From Streptomyces sp. SCL15-4 (GTDB taxonomy: Bacteria > Actinomycetota > Actinomycetes > Streptomycetales > Streptomycetaceae): a stretch of DNA of 64,000 bases. Positions 16,279 to 29,224 of the stretch are shown piece after piece. Position 1 is the first letter of the stretch, and the number at the start of each line of letters is the position of its first letter. The stretch spans positions 1,984,001-2,048,000 of the forward strand of contig NZ_JAOBTQ010000001.1 of NCBI RefSeq assembly GCF_033366695.1, read 5' to 3'. The translations under genes were made by a program, and so were the position numbers. The notes under the pieces were generated by a model, which ran no database searches, had not been told where the DNA came from, and worked only from the letters and a program-made list of their open reading frames with translations.

Positions 16279-17637
16279 TCACATACGGTCACTTACGGTG
16301 GCGGCCGTCGCGTCCCGCGCCGGCTCCACCGGCTCGGCGGCGGGCAGGCTGTCCATGAAGGAGCTGACGGAGAACACGGCGCGGCCGGGTCCGGGCGGGC
16401 CGTAGCCGGGCGGGGAGGACAGACCGAAGTCGTCCATGGTCCGCCGGTAGGCCTCCAGCAGCCGGATGTGGTACTCCAGCGGCGCGCCCTGCGGGTTGGC
16501 CTTGCCGAGCGGGGTGGTGGGCTCCGGGCACCAGGTGGTGAAGCGGGGCGTGATGCCGTGCGACATGAAGAAGCGCAGGCCCTCGGTGGTGGAGGCGATG
16601 GCCTCGTCGACGGTGGTGAAGCCGAACGGCTCGGCCATCTCCACGCCCGCCACGAAGTTCGGGATCACATTGCGCGCGCCGAACACCTCGGCGGAGTCCA
16701 GGATGCGGCGGTGCCACTCGTCCCGGCCGACGTAGCGCTCCTTGCCGGGGCAGTACAGCTCGAACAGCCGGCGGTCCCACACCTCGAAATTGGGGTGGTA
16801 GATCTGCACGCCGTAGTCCTTGAAGCGCTGTACGTCCGCCTTGGGCAGCGCCTGGGCGACGACCTTGCCGATCCAGCGGCCCGGGAAGCGCTCCTCGATG
16901 GCCTTGGCGTAGTGGCCGTAGAAGTCGGCCTCGTCGCGGCCCGCCACCTTGGAGGTGATCGCGCCGCCGGTGAGGGTGTAGGCGGTGGACGCCTTCTGGG
17001 TGTCGTACCGGTCGATGATCTCCAGGGCTTCGAGGACCTCCTCGACGTCCTTCACCCCGGTGTACGGCCGTCCGGCCGCCTTGTGCTGGCGCCAGTTGTG
17101 ATTGATGTCGCAGTACTGGCACTCCTCCTTGGCGCCGAAGTACTGGCAGACCCGGAAGACGGTCAGATAGATGAGGTAGCCCCACTGGATGGTCGGGGCG
17201 ACCTCCATCACGGACTTCCCGTTGGAGAGCGTGTGCCGGTAGTACTCGGGCATCGGCGGCACGCCGACGTCGGCGATGCGCCGGCCGTCGAGGTACAGGC
17301 CGAGCAGTCCCTCCCCGTCGGCGGCGACCCGGTACGGCGAGGCGGGGTTCACCCGTACGGAGACGACCGTGCGCCGCAGGTCGTACGGTCCGCCGGTGAG
17401 GATGATCTCCTCCGGGGGCCGGCGCAGCGCGGCCTCGCCCAGCTCGGGCAGGGTGCCGTGGTCGAAGGAGAAGATGAAGTAGGACTTCGGCTTGACGTCC
17501 CCGTCCTCGTTGTCGCTCAGGGCGGACTTGTCGAAGGCGACACCGCCCCGGAGCAGGTCCTCCTTGAAGACGGCCTCCCGGGGAACGTGCGGGAACCGCT
17601 CCATCAGATCCTCGACCAGCGCGGTACGACTGCCCAT
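16279..17637 (-). CDS. Radical-SAM protein with CX8CX2C cluster motif
   Basis: A 452-residue cytoplasmic protein. The cluster motif is Cys164-x8-Cys173-x2-Cys176 (CQYFGAKEECQYCDIN), unlike the usual CX3CX2C spacing. A Gly-rich SAM-contacting segment (TAYTLTGGAITSK) and TIM-barrel-like strands (VQIYHPNFEVWD, ARNVIPNFVAGVEM) support a radical-SAM fold. About 160 residues precede the cluster. No SPASM or B12 domain is seen. The ATG at 17637 has GGAGGAG eight bases upstream. It is followed by 116 bases and then the zinc-finger gene. The upstream neighbour is a hydroxyacid dehydrogenase, but the 171-base gap argues against tight coupling. Substrate unknown. Confidence 0.85.
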   Translation of the reverse strand: MGSRTALVEDLMERFPHVPREAVFKEDLLRGGVAFDKSALSDNEDGDVKPKSYFIFSFDHGTLPELGEAALRRPPEEIILTGGPYDLRRTVVSVRVNPASPYRVAADGEGLLGLYLDGRRIADVGVPPMPEYYRHTLSNGKSVMEVAPTIQWGYLIYLTVFRVCQYFGAKEECQYCDINHNWRQHKAAGRPYTGVKDVEEVLEALEIIDRYDTQKASTAYTLTGGAITSKVAGRDEADFYGHYAKAIEERFPGRWIGKVVAQALPKADVQRFKDYGVQIYHPNFEVWDRRLFELYCPGKERYVGRDEWHRRILDSAEVFGARNVIPNFVAGVEMAEPFGFTTVDEAIASTTEGLRFFMSHGITPRFTTWCPEPTTPLGKANPQGAPLEYHIRLLEAYRRTMDDFGLSSPPGYGPPGPGRAVFSVSSFMDSLPAAEPVEPARDATAATVSDRM

Positions 17638-17808
17638 TCGTCTTTCTCCTCCCGGTTCAGGCGTACGGCTCACACCGTATGCCCCCGTCCCGGGCCCGGC
17701 CGTGCCGGGTCCCCGCCCGGCGCGCGACGCGGTCCGGTACGGCGGTGCCGGACGGCGGGCGCGGGAGGCGCCGTCCGGGCGTGGCGTGCTCGGTGGGCCG
17801 GCCGGGTG

Positions 17809-18816
17809 TCAGGCCGTCCGCTCCAGCACCGCGTGGTCGACGGCGTGCCGCAGTGGCTCGCCGGAGGAGAGCCGTTCGGCCTCCTCCACCACCGTCCGGC
17901 CGAGGCGGGCCACCTCGTTGCCCAGCGAGCCCGCCAGGTGCGGGGTGACGAAGGCGTTCGGCAGGTCGTACAGCGCGGAGCCGGCGGGCGGCGGCTCGGG
18001 GTCGGTCACGTCCAGTACGGCGCTCAGGCGTCCGGAGCGCAGGTGCGCCACCAGTGCCTCGTGGTCGACCAGGGCGCCGCGCGCGGTGTTGATCAGCACG
18101 GCCCCGTCGCGCATCAGGCCGAGTTCGCGGGCGCCGATCAGATGGCGGGTCTCGGCGGTCTGCGGGGCGTGCAGGCTGACGATGTCGCTGGTGCGCAGCA
18201 GGTCCTCCAGCGGCCGCAGCGGTACGCCGAGCCGGGCGGCCTCGGCCGTGTCCACGTACGGGTCGGCGAGCGTGACGTCGAGGTCGTGCGGGCGGAGCAG
18301 CTCGATCAGGCGGCGGCCGACCCGGGAGGCGCCGACGATGCCGACGCGCCGGCCGTGGTTGCCGACGCCGGGCAGGATGCCGTCGTACGGGAGCGCGCGC
18401 CGGGCGCGCATCGCGTCGCGGAGGGCGAAGACGTCCTTGCCGGCGAGCAGGATCATGGCGAGGGTGTACTCGGCGACGGGGACGGCGTTGGCCTCGGCGG
18501 CCGAGGAGACGGCGATGCCCCGCCGCCACACCTCGGCGGTGGTGAAGCCCTTCACCGAGCCGGCCGCGTGCAGCACCGCCCGCAGGCGCGGTGCCGCGTC
18601 CAGGACGGCCGCGTCCAGGCGGGGGCAGCCCCAGCCGGTGACGAGGATCTCGGTCCGGGCGAGGGCCTGCCGTACCCGGGGGGCGGCGAAGTCCTCCGCC
18701 ACCAGGCCGGGATCGATGTCCACGCAGGCCCGCAGCCGCCGCAGCAGGTCCGGCGGGAACACCATCGGCACGTTCCCGGCCGTCATGGCGAACAGGGCGT
18801 ACGGCCGCTCGGTCAA
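17809..18816 (-). CDS. D-2-hydroxyacid dehydrogenase family protein
   Basis: A 335-residue NAD-dependent oxidoreductase. The dinucleotide-binding turn is RVGIVGASRVGRR. The catalytic triad residues are visible as Arg in NTARGALVDHEAL, Glu in LDVTDPEPPP and His in VTPHLAGS. Members interconvert 2-oxo acids and D-2-hydroxyacids; the GAS-type turn is common in actinobacterial sugar-acid dehydrogenases. The TTG at 18814-18816 is used because GGGAGG lies eight bases upstream; an internal ATG at 18786 has no ribosome site. It diverges from the alditol oxidase gene, which may indicate shared sugar-acid metabolism. Confidence 0.9.
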   Translation of the reverse strand: MTERPYALFAMTAGNVPMVFPPDLLRRLRACVDIDPGLVAEDFAAPRVRQALARTEILVTGWGCPRLDAAVLDAAPRLRAVLHAAGSVKGFTTAEVWRRGIAVSSAAEANAVPVAEYTLAMILLAGKDVFALRDAMRARRALPYDGILPGVGNHGRRVGIVGASRVGRRLIELLRPHDLDVTLADPYVDTAEAARLGVPLRPLEDLLRTSDIVSLHAPQTAETRHLIGARELGLMRDGAVLINTARGALVDHEALVAHLRSGRLSAVLDVTDPEPPPAGSALYDLPNAFVTPHLAGSLGNEVARLGRTVVEEAERLSSGEPLRHAVDHAVLERTA

Positions 18817-18870
18817 GGAAGGGACCTCCCGGCTCGGTGACGCGCGGACAGCAACCGTTCTCTACGGTAG

Positions 18871-20172
<1,302 letters not shown>

Positions 20173-20211
20173 GCCGTCCCGCCGGAGCCCACTTTCTCCA
20201 CCCCCTTTCCT

Positions 20212-20247
20212 AACCCCTTGTCGAACGTCCCTCGCAGCCCATAGCCT
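20212..20247 (+). promoter_or_regulatory. Promoter of the ROK regulator gene
   Basis: TTGTCG (20219-20224) and TAGCCT (about 20243-20248) are about 18 bases apart. The -35 lies in AACCCCTTGTCGAA (20212-20225), which recurs with one change (AACCCCTTGCCGAA) at 21712-21725 before the ABC operon. The shared block may be a common regulator site. Confidence 0.5.
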
Positions 20248-20309
20248 GACGCCCGCGCCGGTGCCGTGCCGCCCCGGCCGGGCCGGACGCCGATGGGAGG
20301 GGCAGCCGC

Positions 20310-21551
20310 GTGAAGCGCACATCGCGCGACATCCGCACCGCGAACCGCTACGAGGTGCTGCGCGAGATCATCGCCGAGTCGCCCACCTCCCGGCAGGAGC
20401 TGGCCGCGGTCACCGGGCTGAGCCTCGCCACGGTGGCCACGCTCGTCGGCGAGCTGCTGGACCTCCGCATGATCACCGAGGTGGGGTTCGAGGACTCGGC
20501 CGGGGGCCGCCCCCGGGGGCTGGTCGCCGTCAACGCGTCGGGCGGCGCGCTGATCGGCGTGGACATCGCGGAGACCTACGTCCACGTCGAGCTGTTCGAC
20601 TTGGCGCTGAACGTGCTGGCCCGGGCCGACGAGGACATGCGGCCCGGGGAGAGCCGGCCGGAGCAGGTGGTCGGGCAGGTCGCCGCCGCCGTCGGCTCGG
20701 TGCTCGCCCAGGCCGGTGTCGAGCCGGCCCGGGTGCTCGGCGTCGGGGTGAGCGTGCCGGGGCAGGTGGACCGGGACACGGGGGTCGCCGAGTACGCCCC
20801 CAACTGGGACTGGCACGACGTGCCGTTGCTCGATCTGCTCGCCGAGCACATCGCCTACCCGCTCCACCTGGACAATCCGCTGCGGGCCTGCGCGGTGGCC
20901 GAGCTGTGGTTCGGGGCGGCGCGGGGCCGCGGGGACGCCGTGGTGGTCAACCTCGGCACCGGTGTCGGCGCCGGGCTCGCGCTCGGCGGCGGGCTGCACC
21001 GGGGGGTGAGCAACAGCGCCGGGGAGTGGGGGCACACCACGCTCGTGCTGGACGGCCGGCTGTGCCACTGCGGCAACCGCGGCTGCGTGGAGACGTACGT
21101 CGGTGCGCCCGGCATCATGCGGAACCTGCGCGAACTGAGCCCGGATTCCGACTTGTTGCATCCCGAGGACCAGACGGCGACCATCGGCGCGCTGGCCCGC
21201 GCGGTGGCCGGGCGGGACCCGGTGGCGCTCCAGGTGGTCCGGGACACCGCCCGTTACCTCGGTGCGGGCATCGCCGACCTGATCAACCTGCTCAACCCCG
21301 AAGTGGTGGTGCTCAGCAGCTGGGTGGCCGCCCGGCTGGGCGAACCGCTGCTCGACGAGGTCCGGCAGGCGGTCGCCCGGCACGCGCTGCGCCGGCCGCT
21401 GGCCGCCACCGAGATCGTCCTCTCCCCGATCCCCACCGACCCGGTGTCCCTCGGCGCGGCCACGTTCGCGCTGGAGGGGGCGCTGCGGCCGGTCGGGCAG
21501 CGGGCGGCGCGGCGCACCCGCGCGGGCAGCCGTACGGCACCGTCGGCGTGA
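20310..21551 (+). CDS. ROK-family transcriptional regulator
   Basis: A 413-residue repressor-type ROK protein. Residues ~1-75 hold a winged HTH (SPTSRQELAAVTGLSLATVATLVGELLDLRMI). The ROK sugar-kinase-like domain follows, with NLGTGVGAGL and the zinc-binding signature GEWGHTTLVLDGRLCHCGNRGCVETYVG. The GTG at 20310 has GGGAGG nine bases upstream. It is located immediately before, and in the same direction as, the sugar ABC transporter and beta-galactosidase genes, so it is the probable local regulator responding to the imported sugar. Confidence 0.92.
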   Translation: MKRTSRDIRTANRYEVLREIIAESPTSRQELAAVTGLSLATVATLVGELLDLRMITEVGFEDSAGGRPRGLVAVNASGGALIGVDIAETYVHVELFDLALNVLARADEDMRPGESRPEQVVGQVAAAVGSVLAQAGVEPARVLGVGVSVPGQVDRDTGVAEYAPNWDWHDVPLLDLLAEHIAYPLHLDNPLRACAVAELWFGAARGRGDAVVVNLGTGVGAGLALGGGLHRGVSNSAGEWGHTTLVLDGRLCHCGNRGCVETYVGAPGIMRNLRELSPDSDLLHPEDQTATIGALARAVAGRDPVALQVVRDTARYLGAGIADLINLLNPEVVVLSSWVAARLGEPLLDEVRQAVARHALRRPLAATEIVLSPIPTDPVSLGAATFALEGALRPVGQRAARRTRAGSRTAPSA

Positions 21552-21572
21552 CGCACCGGAGAGCGCGGACCG

Positions 21573-21601
21573 GCGCCCTCGCGTCGTAGCGCCCTCGCGT
21601 C
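21573..21601. repeat. 13-bp direct repeat after the ROK gene
   Basis: GCGCCCTCGCGTC occurs at 21573-21585 and 21589-21601. The two copies are in the intergenic region after the ROK gene. No function assigned. Confidence 0.6.
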
Positions 21602-21703
21602 CTGGCCGGACACCGTCCGCCGCCGCCCCGGCCCGGCACGCCGACTCCCGTACCGTACAGGGCGCGTTCGCGATGCCGAACGTCGTGCAACAACTCGCAC
21701 CGA

Positions 21704-21746
21704 CTTCGTCCAACCCCTTGCCGAAGGATTGGGCGAAGGTTAGCGT
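21704..21746 (+). promoter_or_regulatory. Operator/promoter of the galactoside ABC operon
   Basis: CTTCGTCCAA (21704-21713) and TTGGGCGAAG (21729-21738) are inverted arms with nine of ten positions complementary. Between them lies CCTT-GCCG-AAGG. A -35-like TTGCCG (21719-21724) and -10-like TAGCGT (starting about 21742) overlap the dyad. This arrangement fits a repressor site blocking RNA polymerase; the ROK protein is the obvious candidate. Confidence 0.6.
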
Positions 21747-21823
21747 CCCGCACCACGCCCCCTTCGGCCCCCGGCCACCGGGCGTGCGAGCCGCAGCCGC
21801 ACTCGACCAGACAAGGACGTCAC

Positions 21824-23086
21824 ATGTCGGCACAGAGCAGCACCTGGGACCGCCGATCGATATTCCGGGCCGCCGCGGGCCTGGCCGCCGCCGGTGCGCT
21901 CGGCGCGTGCGGCGGCAACAACGGCCGTGGCGGCGGCTCGGGTTCGGGCAAGCACCTGGTCCAGTACTTCCACGCCTACGGCGAGCCGGGCACCGAGCAG
22001 GCGGTCAAGCGCTACGCCAAGGCGTACACCAAGGCGGACGTGACCACGCAGTGGATCACCGGCTCCAACTTCGAGAGCAAGCTCTTCGCGTCCCTGCTCA
22101 CCGACCAGGCGCCGGACCTGTTCGAGTTCCACCCGCAGATCCAGCTCGTCCGGAGCGGCCAGGTGGCGGACCTGACCGACCTCGTCGCACCGGTGAAGGA
22201 CGACTTCAACCAGGCCGACATCCGGTCGCACACCGTGGACGGCAAGATCTACGGCGTGCGGATGATCGACGACCCGCAGTTCTTCTTCTACCGCAAATCC
22301 CTGCTCCAGAAGGCCGGCATCGAGCCGCCGCGGACGCTCGACGAACTGGTGGAGGCCGCCGCCAAGCTCACCACGAGCAAGGTCAAGGGCCTGTTCCTCG
22401 GCAACGACCTGCACGCGGTGATCAACCCGCTGATCTGGTCGGCCGGCGCGGACACGCTGAACGAGAAGAACGAGATCGCCTACCACACGGACGCCGTGAT
22501 CGCCGGCCTGAGGACGATGCGGAAGCTGTTCGCCGGCGGCCATCTGCTGCTGGACGCCCCGGCCGACTTCTGGGACCCCTCGGCGCTGAACCAGGGCCTG
22601 TGCGCCATCCAGTTCTGCGGCATGTGGGCCATGCCGCAGTTCCAGCAGGCGCTCGGCGACGACCTCGGCATCATGCCGTTCCCGAAGGTCGGCGACGCGG
22701 GCCGGCCGTCGGTGTACAACGGCGGCTGGTCGATGTTCGTCAACGCCAAGGGCAAAGACGTGGACGCGGCCAAGGAGTACGTGAAGTGGCTGTGGATCGA
22801 CCAGAAGAAGTACCAGGAGGACTGGGCCACGTCGTACGGCTTCCACATCCCGCCGCGCGCCTCCCTCGCGCGGTCCTCCGGGAAACTCGATTCGGGCCTG
22901 CCGGCGGAGGGCGTGCGGCTCTTCAACGAGTACGGGCACTTCGACAACATCGGCTGGACCCAGGCGATGATCACCGCCACGGAGAACCTGTTCGCCGACT
23001 GCGTCCGCAAGGACGGTGACCCCGAGGCCGCGCTCGACAGGTGCGACAAGAGGGTGAACGCCGAGCTGAAGAAGCTGTTCGGATAG
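21824..23086 (+). CDS. Sugar ABC transporter substrate-binding lipoprotein
   Basis: A 420-residue family 1 extracellular solute-binding protein. The signal peptide carries an RR-containing start (WDRRSIFRAAAGLAAAG) and the lipobox LGAC, so Cys29 would be lipidated. The mature protein has the typical open form with conserved segments such as DLFEFHPQIQLV, YRKSLLQKAGIEPPRTLDEL and VYNGGWSMFVNAKGK. It binds sugar outside the membrane and delivers it to the two permeases that follow. AAGGACG precedes the ATG. No ATPase gene is in the cluster; as usual in Streptomyces, a shared MsiK-type ATPase is expected elsewhere. Confidence 0.93.
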   Translation: MSAQSSTWDRRSIFRAAAGLAAAGALGACGGNNGRGGGSGSGKHLVQYFHAYGEPGTEQAVKRYAKAYTKADVTTQWITGSNFESKLFASLLTDQAPDLFEFHPQIQLVRSGQVADLTDLVAPVKDDFNQADIRSHTVDGKIYGVRMIDDPQFFFYRKSLLQKAGIEPPRTLDELVEAAAKLTTSKVKGLFLGNDLHAVINPLIWSAGADTLNEKNEIAYHTDAVIAGLRTMRKLFAGGHLLLDAPADFWDPSALNQGLCAIQFCGMWAMPQFQQALGDDLGIMPFPKVGDAGRPSVYNGGWSMFVNAKGKDVDAAKEYVKWLWIDQKKYQEDWATSYGFHIPPRASLARSSGKLDSGLPAEGVRLFNEYGHFDNIGWTQAMITATENLFADCVRKDGDPEAALDRCDKRVNAELKKLFG

Positions 23087-23106
23087 GCCGGCGGACGGAT
23101 CCCGAG

Positions 23107-24060
23107 ATGTCGACCACCACCACGGGCGGTGTCGCGGCCGGCGCCGCGAAGACCCGGCCCCGGCGCCGGCTGCGCGGCAGCCGCACCCTCAACTTCTGGC
23201 TCTTCACCGGCCCGTTCCTGCTCGGGCTGGCCGTCTTCGTCTACGTCCCGATCGGCTGGAGCCTCTACCTCAGCTTCTTCGAGGCCCGCTTCACGGTGAC
23301 GCCCAGCGAGTTCGTGGGGCTGGGCAACTACCGGGAGATCCTGTCCGACAGCGGGTTCATGGGCTCGCTCGGCACCTTCACCGTGTTCGCCGCCTTCATC
23401 GTGCCGACCACCTGGGCGCTCTCGCTGGGTCTCGCGCTGCTGGTCAACCGGCTGCGGTTCATGCGCGCCTTCTACCGCTCGGTGTTCTTCCTGCCGACCG
23501 CGTGCAGCTATGTCGCCGCGTCGCTGATCTGGAAGATGTCGATCTTCAACGGGGTGCGCTTCGGGCTGGCCAACACCGTCCTCGGCCTGTTCGGCGTGGA
23601 CAACACCGCCTGGCTCGCCAACCCGGACCCGCCCTGGTACTGGCTGGTCATCATCAGCGCCCGGCTGTGGCTCCAGTCCGGCTTCTACATGATCCTGTTC
23701 CTGGCCGCGCTGCAGAACATCCCCCAGGAGCTGTACGAGGCCGCCGCGATCGACGGCGCCAGGCCCGGCTGGCAGACCTTCCGGCACATCACGCTGCCGC
23801 AGCTGCGGGCCACCTCCACGGCCGTGATCCTGCTGCTGCTCGTGGCCGCGTACCAGGCCTTCGACGAGTTCTTCAACCTGCTGTCCAAGACCACCTGGGG
23901 CCGCCCGCCGCTGGTCGAGCTGTACTACACCGCGCTCGGCCAGGACCAGAACTACGGCAAGGGCAGCGCGGGAGCGGTGGTACTGACCGTGCTGATCTGT
24001 GTCGTCACCCTGTTCCAGGGCCGGATCATGGGCTTCGGCAGGGGGGAGGAGTCCAGGTGA
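23107..24060 (+). CDS. Sugar ABC transporter permease (MalF-like)
   Basis: A 317-residue CUT1-type permease with six predicted transmembrane helices, the first at about residues 33-55. The EAA loop that docks the ATPase is EAAAIDGARPGWQTFRHITL. It starts 20 bases after the binding-protein gene, with a moderate ribosome site. The end overlaps the next gene by four bases (GTGA). Confidence 0.93.
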   Translation: MSTTTTGGVAAGAAKTRPRRRLRGSRTLNFWLFTGPFLLGLAVFVYVPIGWSLYLSFFEARFTVTPSEFVGLGNYREILSDSGFMGSLGTFTVFAAFIVPTTWALSLGLALLVNRLRFMRAFYRSVFFLPTACSYVAASLIWKMSIFNGVRFGLANTVLGLFGVDNTAWLANPDPPWYWLVIISARLWLQSGFYMILFLAALQNIPQELYEAAAIDGARPGWQTFRHITLPQLRATSTAVILLLLVAAYQAFDEFFNLLSKTTWGRPPLVELYYTALGQDQNYGKGSAGAVVLTVLICVVTLFQGRIMGFGRGEESR

Positions 24061-24923
24061 CCACCACCGCACCCGAGACCCGCGCGCGCACCCGGCGCGG
24101 CGGCGTGATGAGTTCCACCGGCCTGTACATCGCGACCAGCCTCGCCGCGCTGCTCTTCCTCGTCCCCTTCTACCTGCTGGTCCGCAACGCCCTGTCCACC
24201 GACCCGGAGATCACCGGCGAGAACTGGAAGTTCTTCCCCGCGCACGTCCAGTGGGGCAACATCACCGAGCCGTTCGACGACCCGACGGTGGACTTCGGCC
24301 GCGCGATGTGGAACTCGCTGGTCGTCGGCGTCCTGCACACGGCCGGCACGCTGGTGGTGTGCTCGCTGGCCGGCTACGCCCTCGCCCGCATCCCCTACCG
24401 GCACGCCGACAAGGTCTTCTACGCCGTCCTGGTGACCCTGATGGTCCCGGCCGCGGTCACCTTCGTGCCGAGTTTCGTCCTGGTGTCGTCACTCGGCTGG
24501 GTGGACAGCTACCGGGGCCTCATCATCCCGGGGCTGTTCAGCGGTTTCACCTGCTTCCTGTTCCGGCAGTACTTCCTCGGGTTCCCCAAGGAGCTGGAGG
24601 AGGCGGCGCGCGTGGACGGGCTCGGCTACTGGGGCGCGTACTGGCGTGTCGTGGTGCCGAACTCGCTGAACTTCTTCGCGGCGATCGCCACGATCACCTT
24701 CATCGGCGGCTGGAACGCCTTCCTGTGGCCGCTGGTCATCGGCCAGGACCCGAGTGCCTGGACGGTCCAGGTCGCGCTGTCGTCATACATGACCAACCAG
24801 ACCGTCAACTACCACCTGATCTTCATGGCGACCGCCATATCGATCCTGCCCCTGCTGTTCGTGTTCCTCTTCCTCCAGCGCTGGCTGGTGCAGGGGATCG
24901 CGCAGACCGGCATCAAGGGCTGA
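24057..24923 (+). CDS. Sugar ABC transporter permease (MalG-like)
   Basis: A 288-residue CUT1-type permease with six predicted helices. The EAA motif is EEAARVDGLGYWGAYWRVVV. The GTG at 24057 overlaps the stop of the previous permease (GTGA), and GGGGAGGAG lies upstream, so the two are translationally coupled. The pair forms the membrane channel of the importer. Confidence 0.93.
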   Translation: MTTTAPETRARTRRGGVMSSTGLYIATSLAALLFLVPFYLLVRNALSTDPEITGENWKFFPAHVQWGNITEPFDDPTVDFGRAMWNSLVVGVLHTAGTLVVCSLAGYALARIPYRHADKVFYAVLVTLMVPAAVTFVPSFVLVSSLGWVDSYRGLIIPGLFSGFTCFLFRQYFLGFPKELEEAARVDGLGYWGAYWRVVVPNSLNFFAAIATITFIGGWNAFLWPLVIGQDPSAWTVQVALSSYMTNQTVNYHLIFMATAISILPLLFVFLFLQRWLVQGIAQTGIKG

Positions 24924-27812
<2,889 letters not shown>

Positions 27813-27834
27813 AACGCGGGGCGTTGACGTGACC

Positions 27835-29169
27835 ATGGGTCGCATGCGACCCATGGGACGACTCCTCGGCGCCCTCGCCGCCGGCCTGCTGACCGCCTCC
27901 GCGCTGTCCGCCTCCGCCGGTACGGCACAGGCGGCCGACTCGGGGACCTTCAGTGTCCTGACGTACAACGTGGCCGGGTTGCCGGAGGGCCTCAGCTCCG
28001 GCCATCCGGCCGTCAACACCCCGCTGATCTCACCACGGCTGGCGGACTACGACATCGTCAACGTCCAGGAGGACTTCAACTACCACGCGGCGCTCTACGC
28101 CGGCGACCACCACCCATACCGCACGGCGACCAGCGGCGGCGCGGGCATCGGCGACGGCCTCAACACCCTGTCCGCCTACCCGCTCGAGGACTTCGAGCGG
28201 GTGCGGTGGAACGACTGCACCGGCACCAACTGCCTCACCCCCAAGGGCTTCACCCTGGCCCGGGTGCGGCTCGCCGAGGGGGTCTACGTCGACCTGTACA
28301 ACGTGCACACCAACGCCGACGACAGCGCCGACGCCCTGGCCGCCCGGCGGGCCAACATCGCGCAGCTGTCGGCCTTCGTCCGGGCCAACTCGGCGGGCAA
28401 CGCGGTGATCGTGATGGGCGACACCAACACCCGCTACACCCGCGCCGGCGACAACATCCGCACCCTCGTCGAGGACAACGGCCTGACCGATGCCTGGGTC
28501 CGGCTGGTCAAGGGCGGTACGGCCCCCGCGCAGGGCGCCGATCCGCTGCTGTGCCCGGCGTCCGCGCCGCCCGACGACTGCGAGGTGGTCGACAAGGTGC
28601 TCTACCGCGGCGGCCCCCTGCTCTCCCTGACCGCCACGCGCTATCACGACGAGTGGGCGAAGTTCCTGGACGCGTCCGGCGGCAACCTCTCCGACCACTT
28701 CCCGCACACCGTCGGCTTCTCGTACACGGTCGATCCGCGGCTCCGGGCGAGCGACTTCGTCGGCGGACCGCACGGCACGGCCTTCAACGACGCCGACGAC
28801 CTGCCGGCCGCGCCCGCACCGCGCACCCTCACCCTGCGCGGCTCCGCCCGCCTGGACGCCGTGTCCCTCACCCACGACGGCGGCACGGTCCTCGGCCACG
28901 GCGGCACGGGCGGCACGGCCGCCTCGCTCACCCTCGCCGCCGGCGAACACCTCACCTCCGTCCGGCTCACCGAGGGCCAGAAGGACGGCCGTACAAGGAT
29001 CTTCTCGGCCGCCTTCACCACCGACCGGGGCCGGTCGCTCTCGGCGGGCACGGCGACCGCCGACGGCACCACCCTCACCGCGCCGGCCGGCTGGCAGATC
29101 GCCGGCTTCATCGGCCGCGCGGGCGACGAGATCGACAAGCTGGGGGTGCTGTACGCGCCGATCACCTGA
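27835..29169 (+). CDS. Secreted endonuclease/exonuclease/phosphatase-family protein with lectin-like domain
   Basis: A protein of about 444 residues. A Sec signal (MGRMRPMGRLLGALAAGLLT..., AQA site) is followed by an EEP fold: LTYNVAGLPE, NVQEDFNYHAAL with the metal-binding Glu, YNVHTNAD, VIVMGDTNTRY and GNLSDHFPHT with the catalytic Asp-His. The C-terminal ~150 residues resemble a jacalin-type beta-prism (GWQIAGFIGRAGDEIDKLGVLYAPI), likely glycan-binding. Bacterial sphingomyelinases and secreted nucleases share this core. The start is uncertain among GTG 27829, ATG 27835 and ATG 27844. Substrate not determined. Confidence 0.85.
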   Translation: MGRMRPMGRLLGALAAGLLTASALSASAGTAQAADSGTFSVLTYNVAGLPEGLSSGHPAVNTPLISPRLADYDIVNVQEDFNYHAALYAGDHHPYRTATSGGAGIGDGLNTLSAYPLEDFERVRWNDCTGTNCLTPKGFTLARVRLAEGVYVDLYNVHTNADDSADALAARRANIAQLSAFVRANSAGNAVIVMGDTNTRYTRAGDNIRTLVEDNGLTDAWVRLVKGGTAPAQGADPLLCPASAPPDDCEVVDKVLYRGGPLLSLTATRYHDEWAKFLDASGGNLSDHFPHTVGFSYTVDPRLRASDFVGGPHGTAFNDADDLPAAPAPRTLTLRGSARLDAVSLTHDGGTVLGHGGTGGTAASLTLAAGEHLTSVRLTEGQKDGRTRIFSAAFTTDRGRSLSAGTATADGTTLTAPAGWQIAGFIGRAGDEIDKLGVLYAPIT

Positions 29170-29179
29170 TGCGCCACGT

Positions 29180-29207
29180 CCCTAGATGCCCTAGGCTGCA
29201 CCCTAGG
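29180..29207. promoter_or_regulatory. Triple CCCTAG operator before the TetR gene
   Basis: CCCTAG occurs three times in 28 bases. The second and third copies form CCCTAGG-CTGCA-CCCTAGG, each half containing the palindrome CCTAGG. It ends 17 bases before the TetR start codon, as expected for an autoregulatory operator. Confidence 0.6.
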
Positions 29208-29224
29208 AACTCAAGGGAGGTGCC

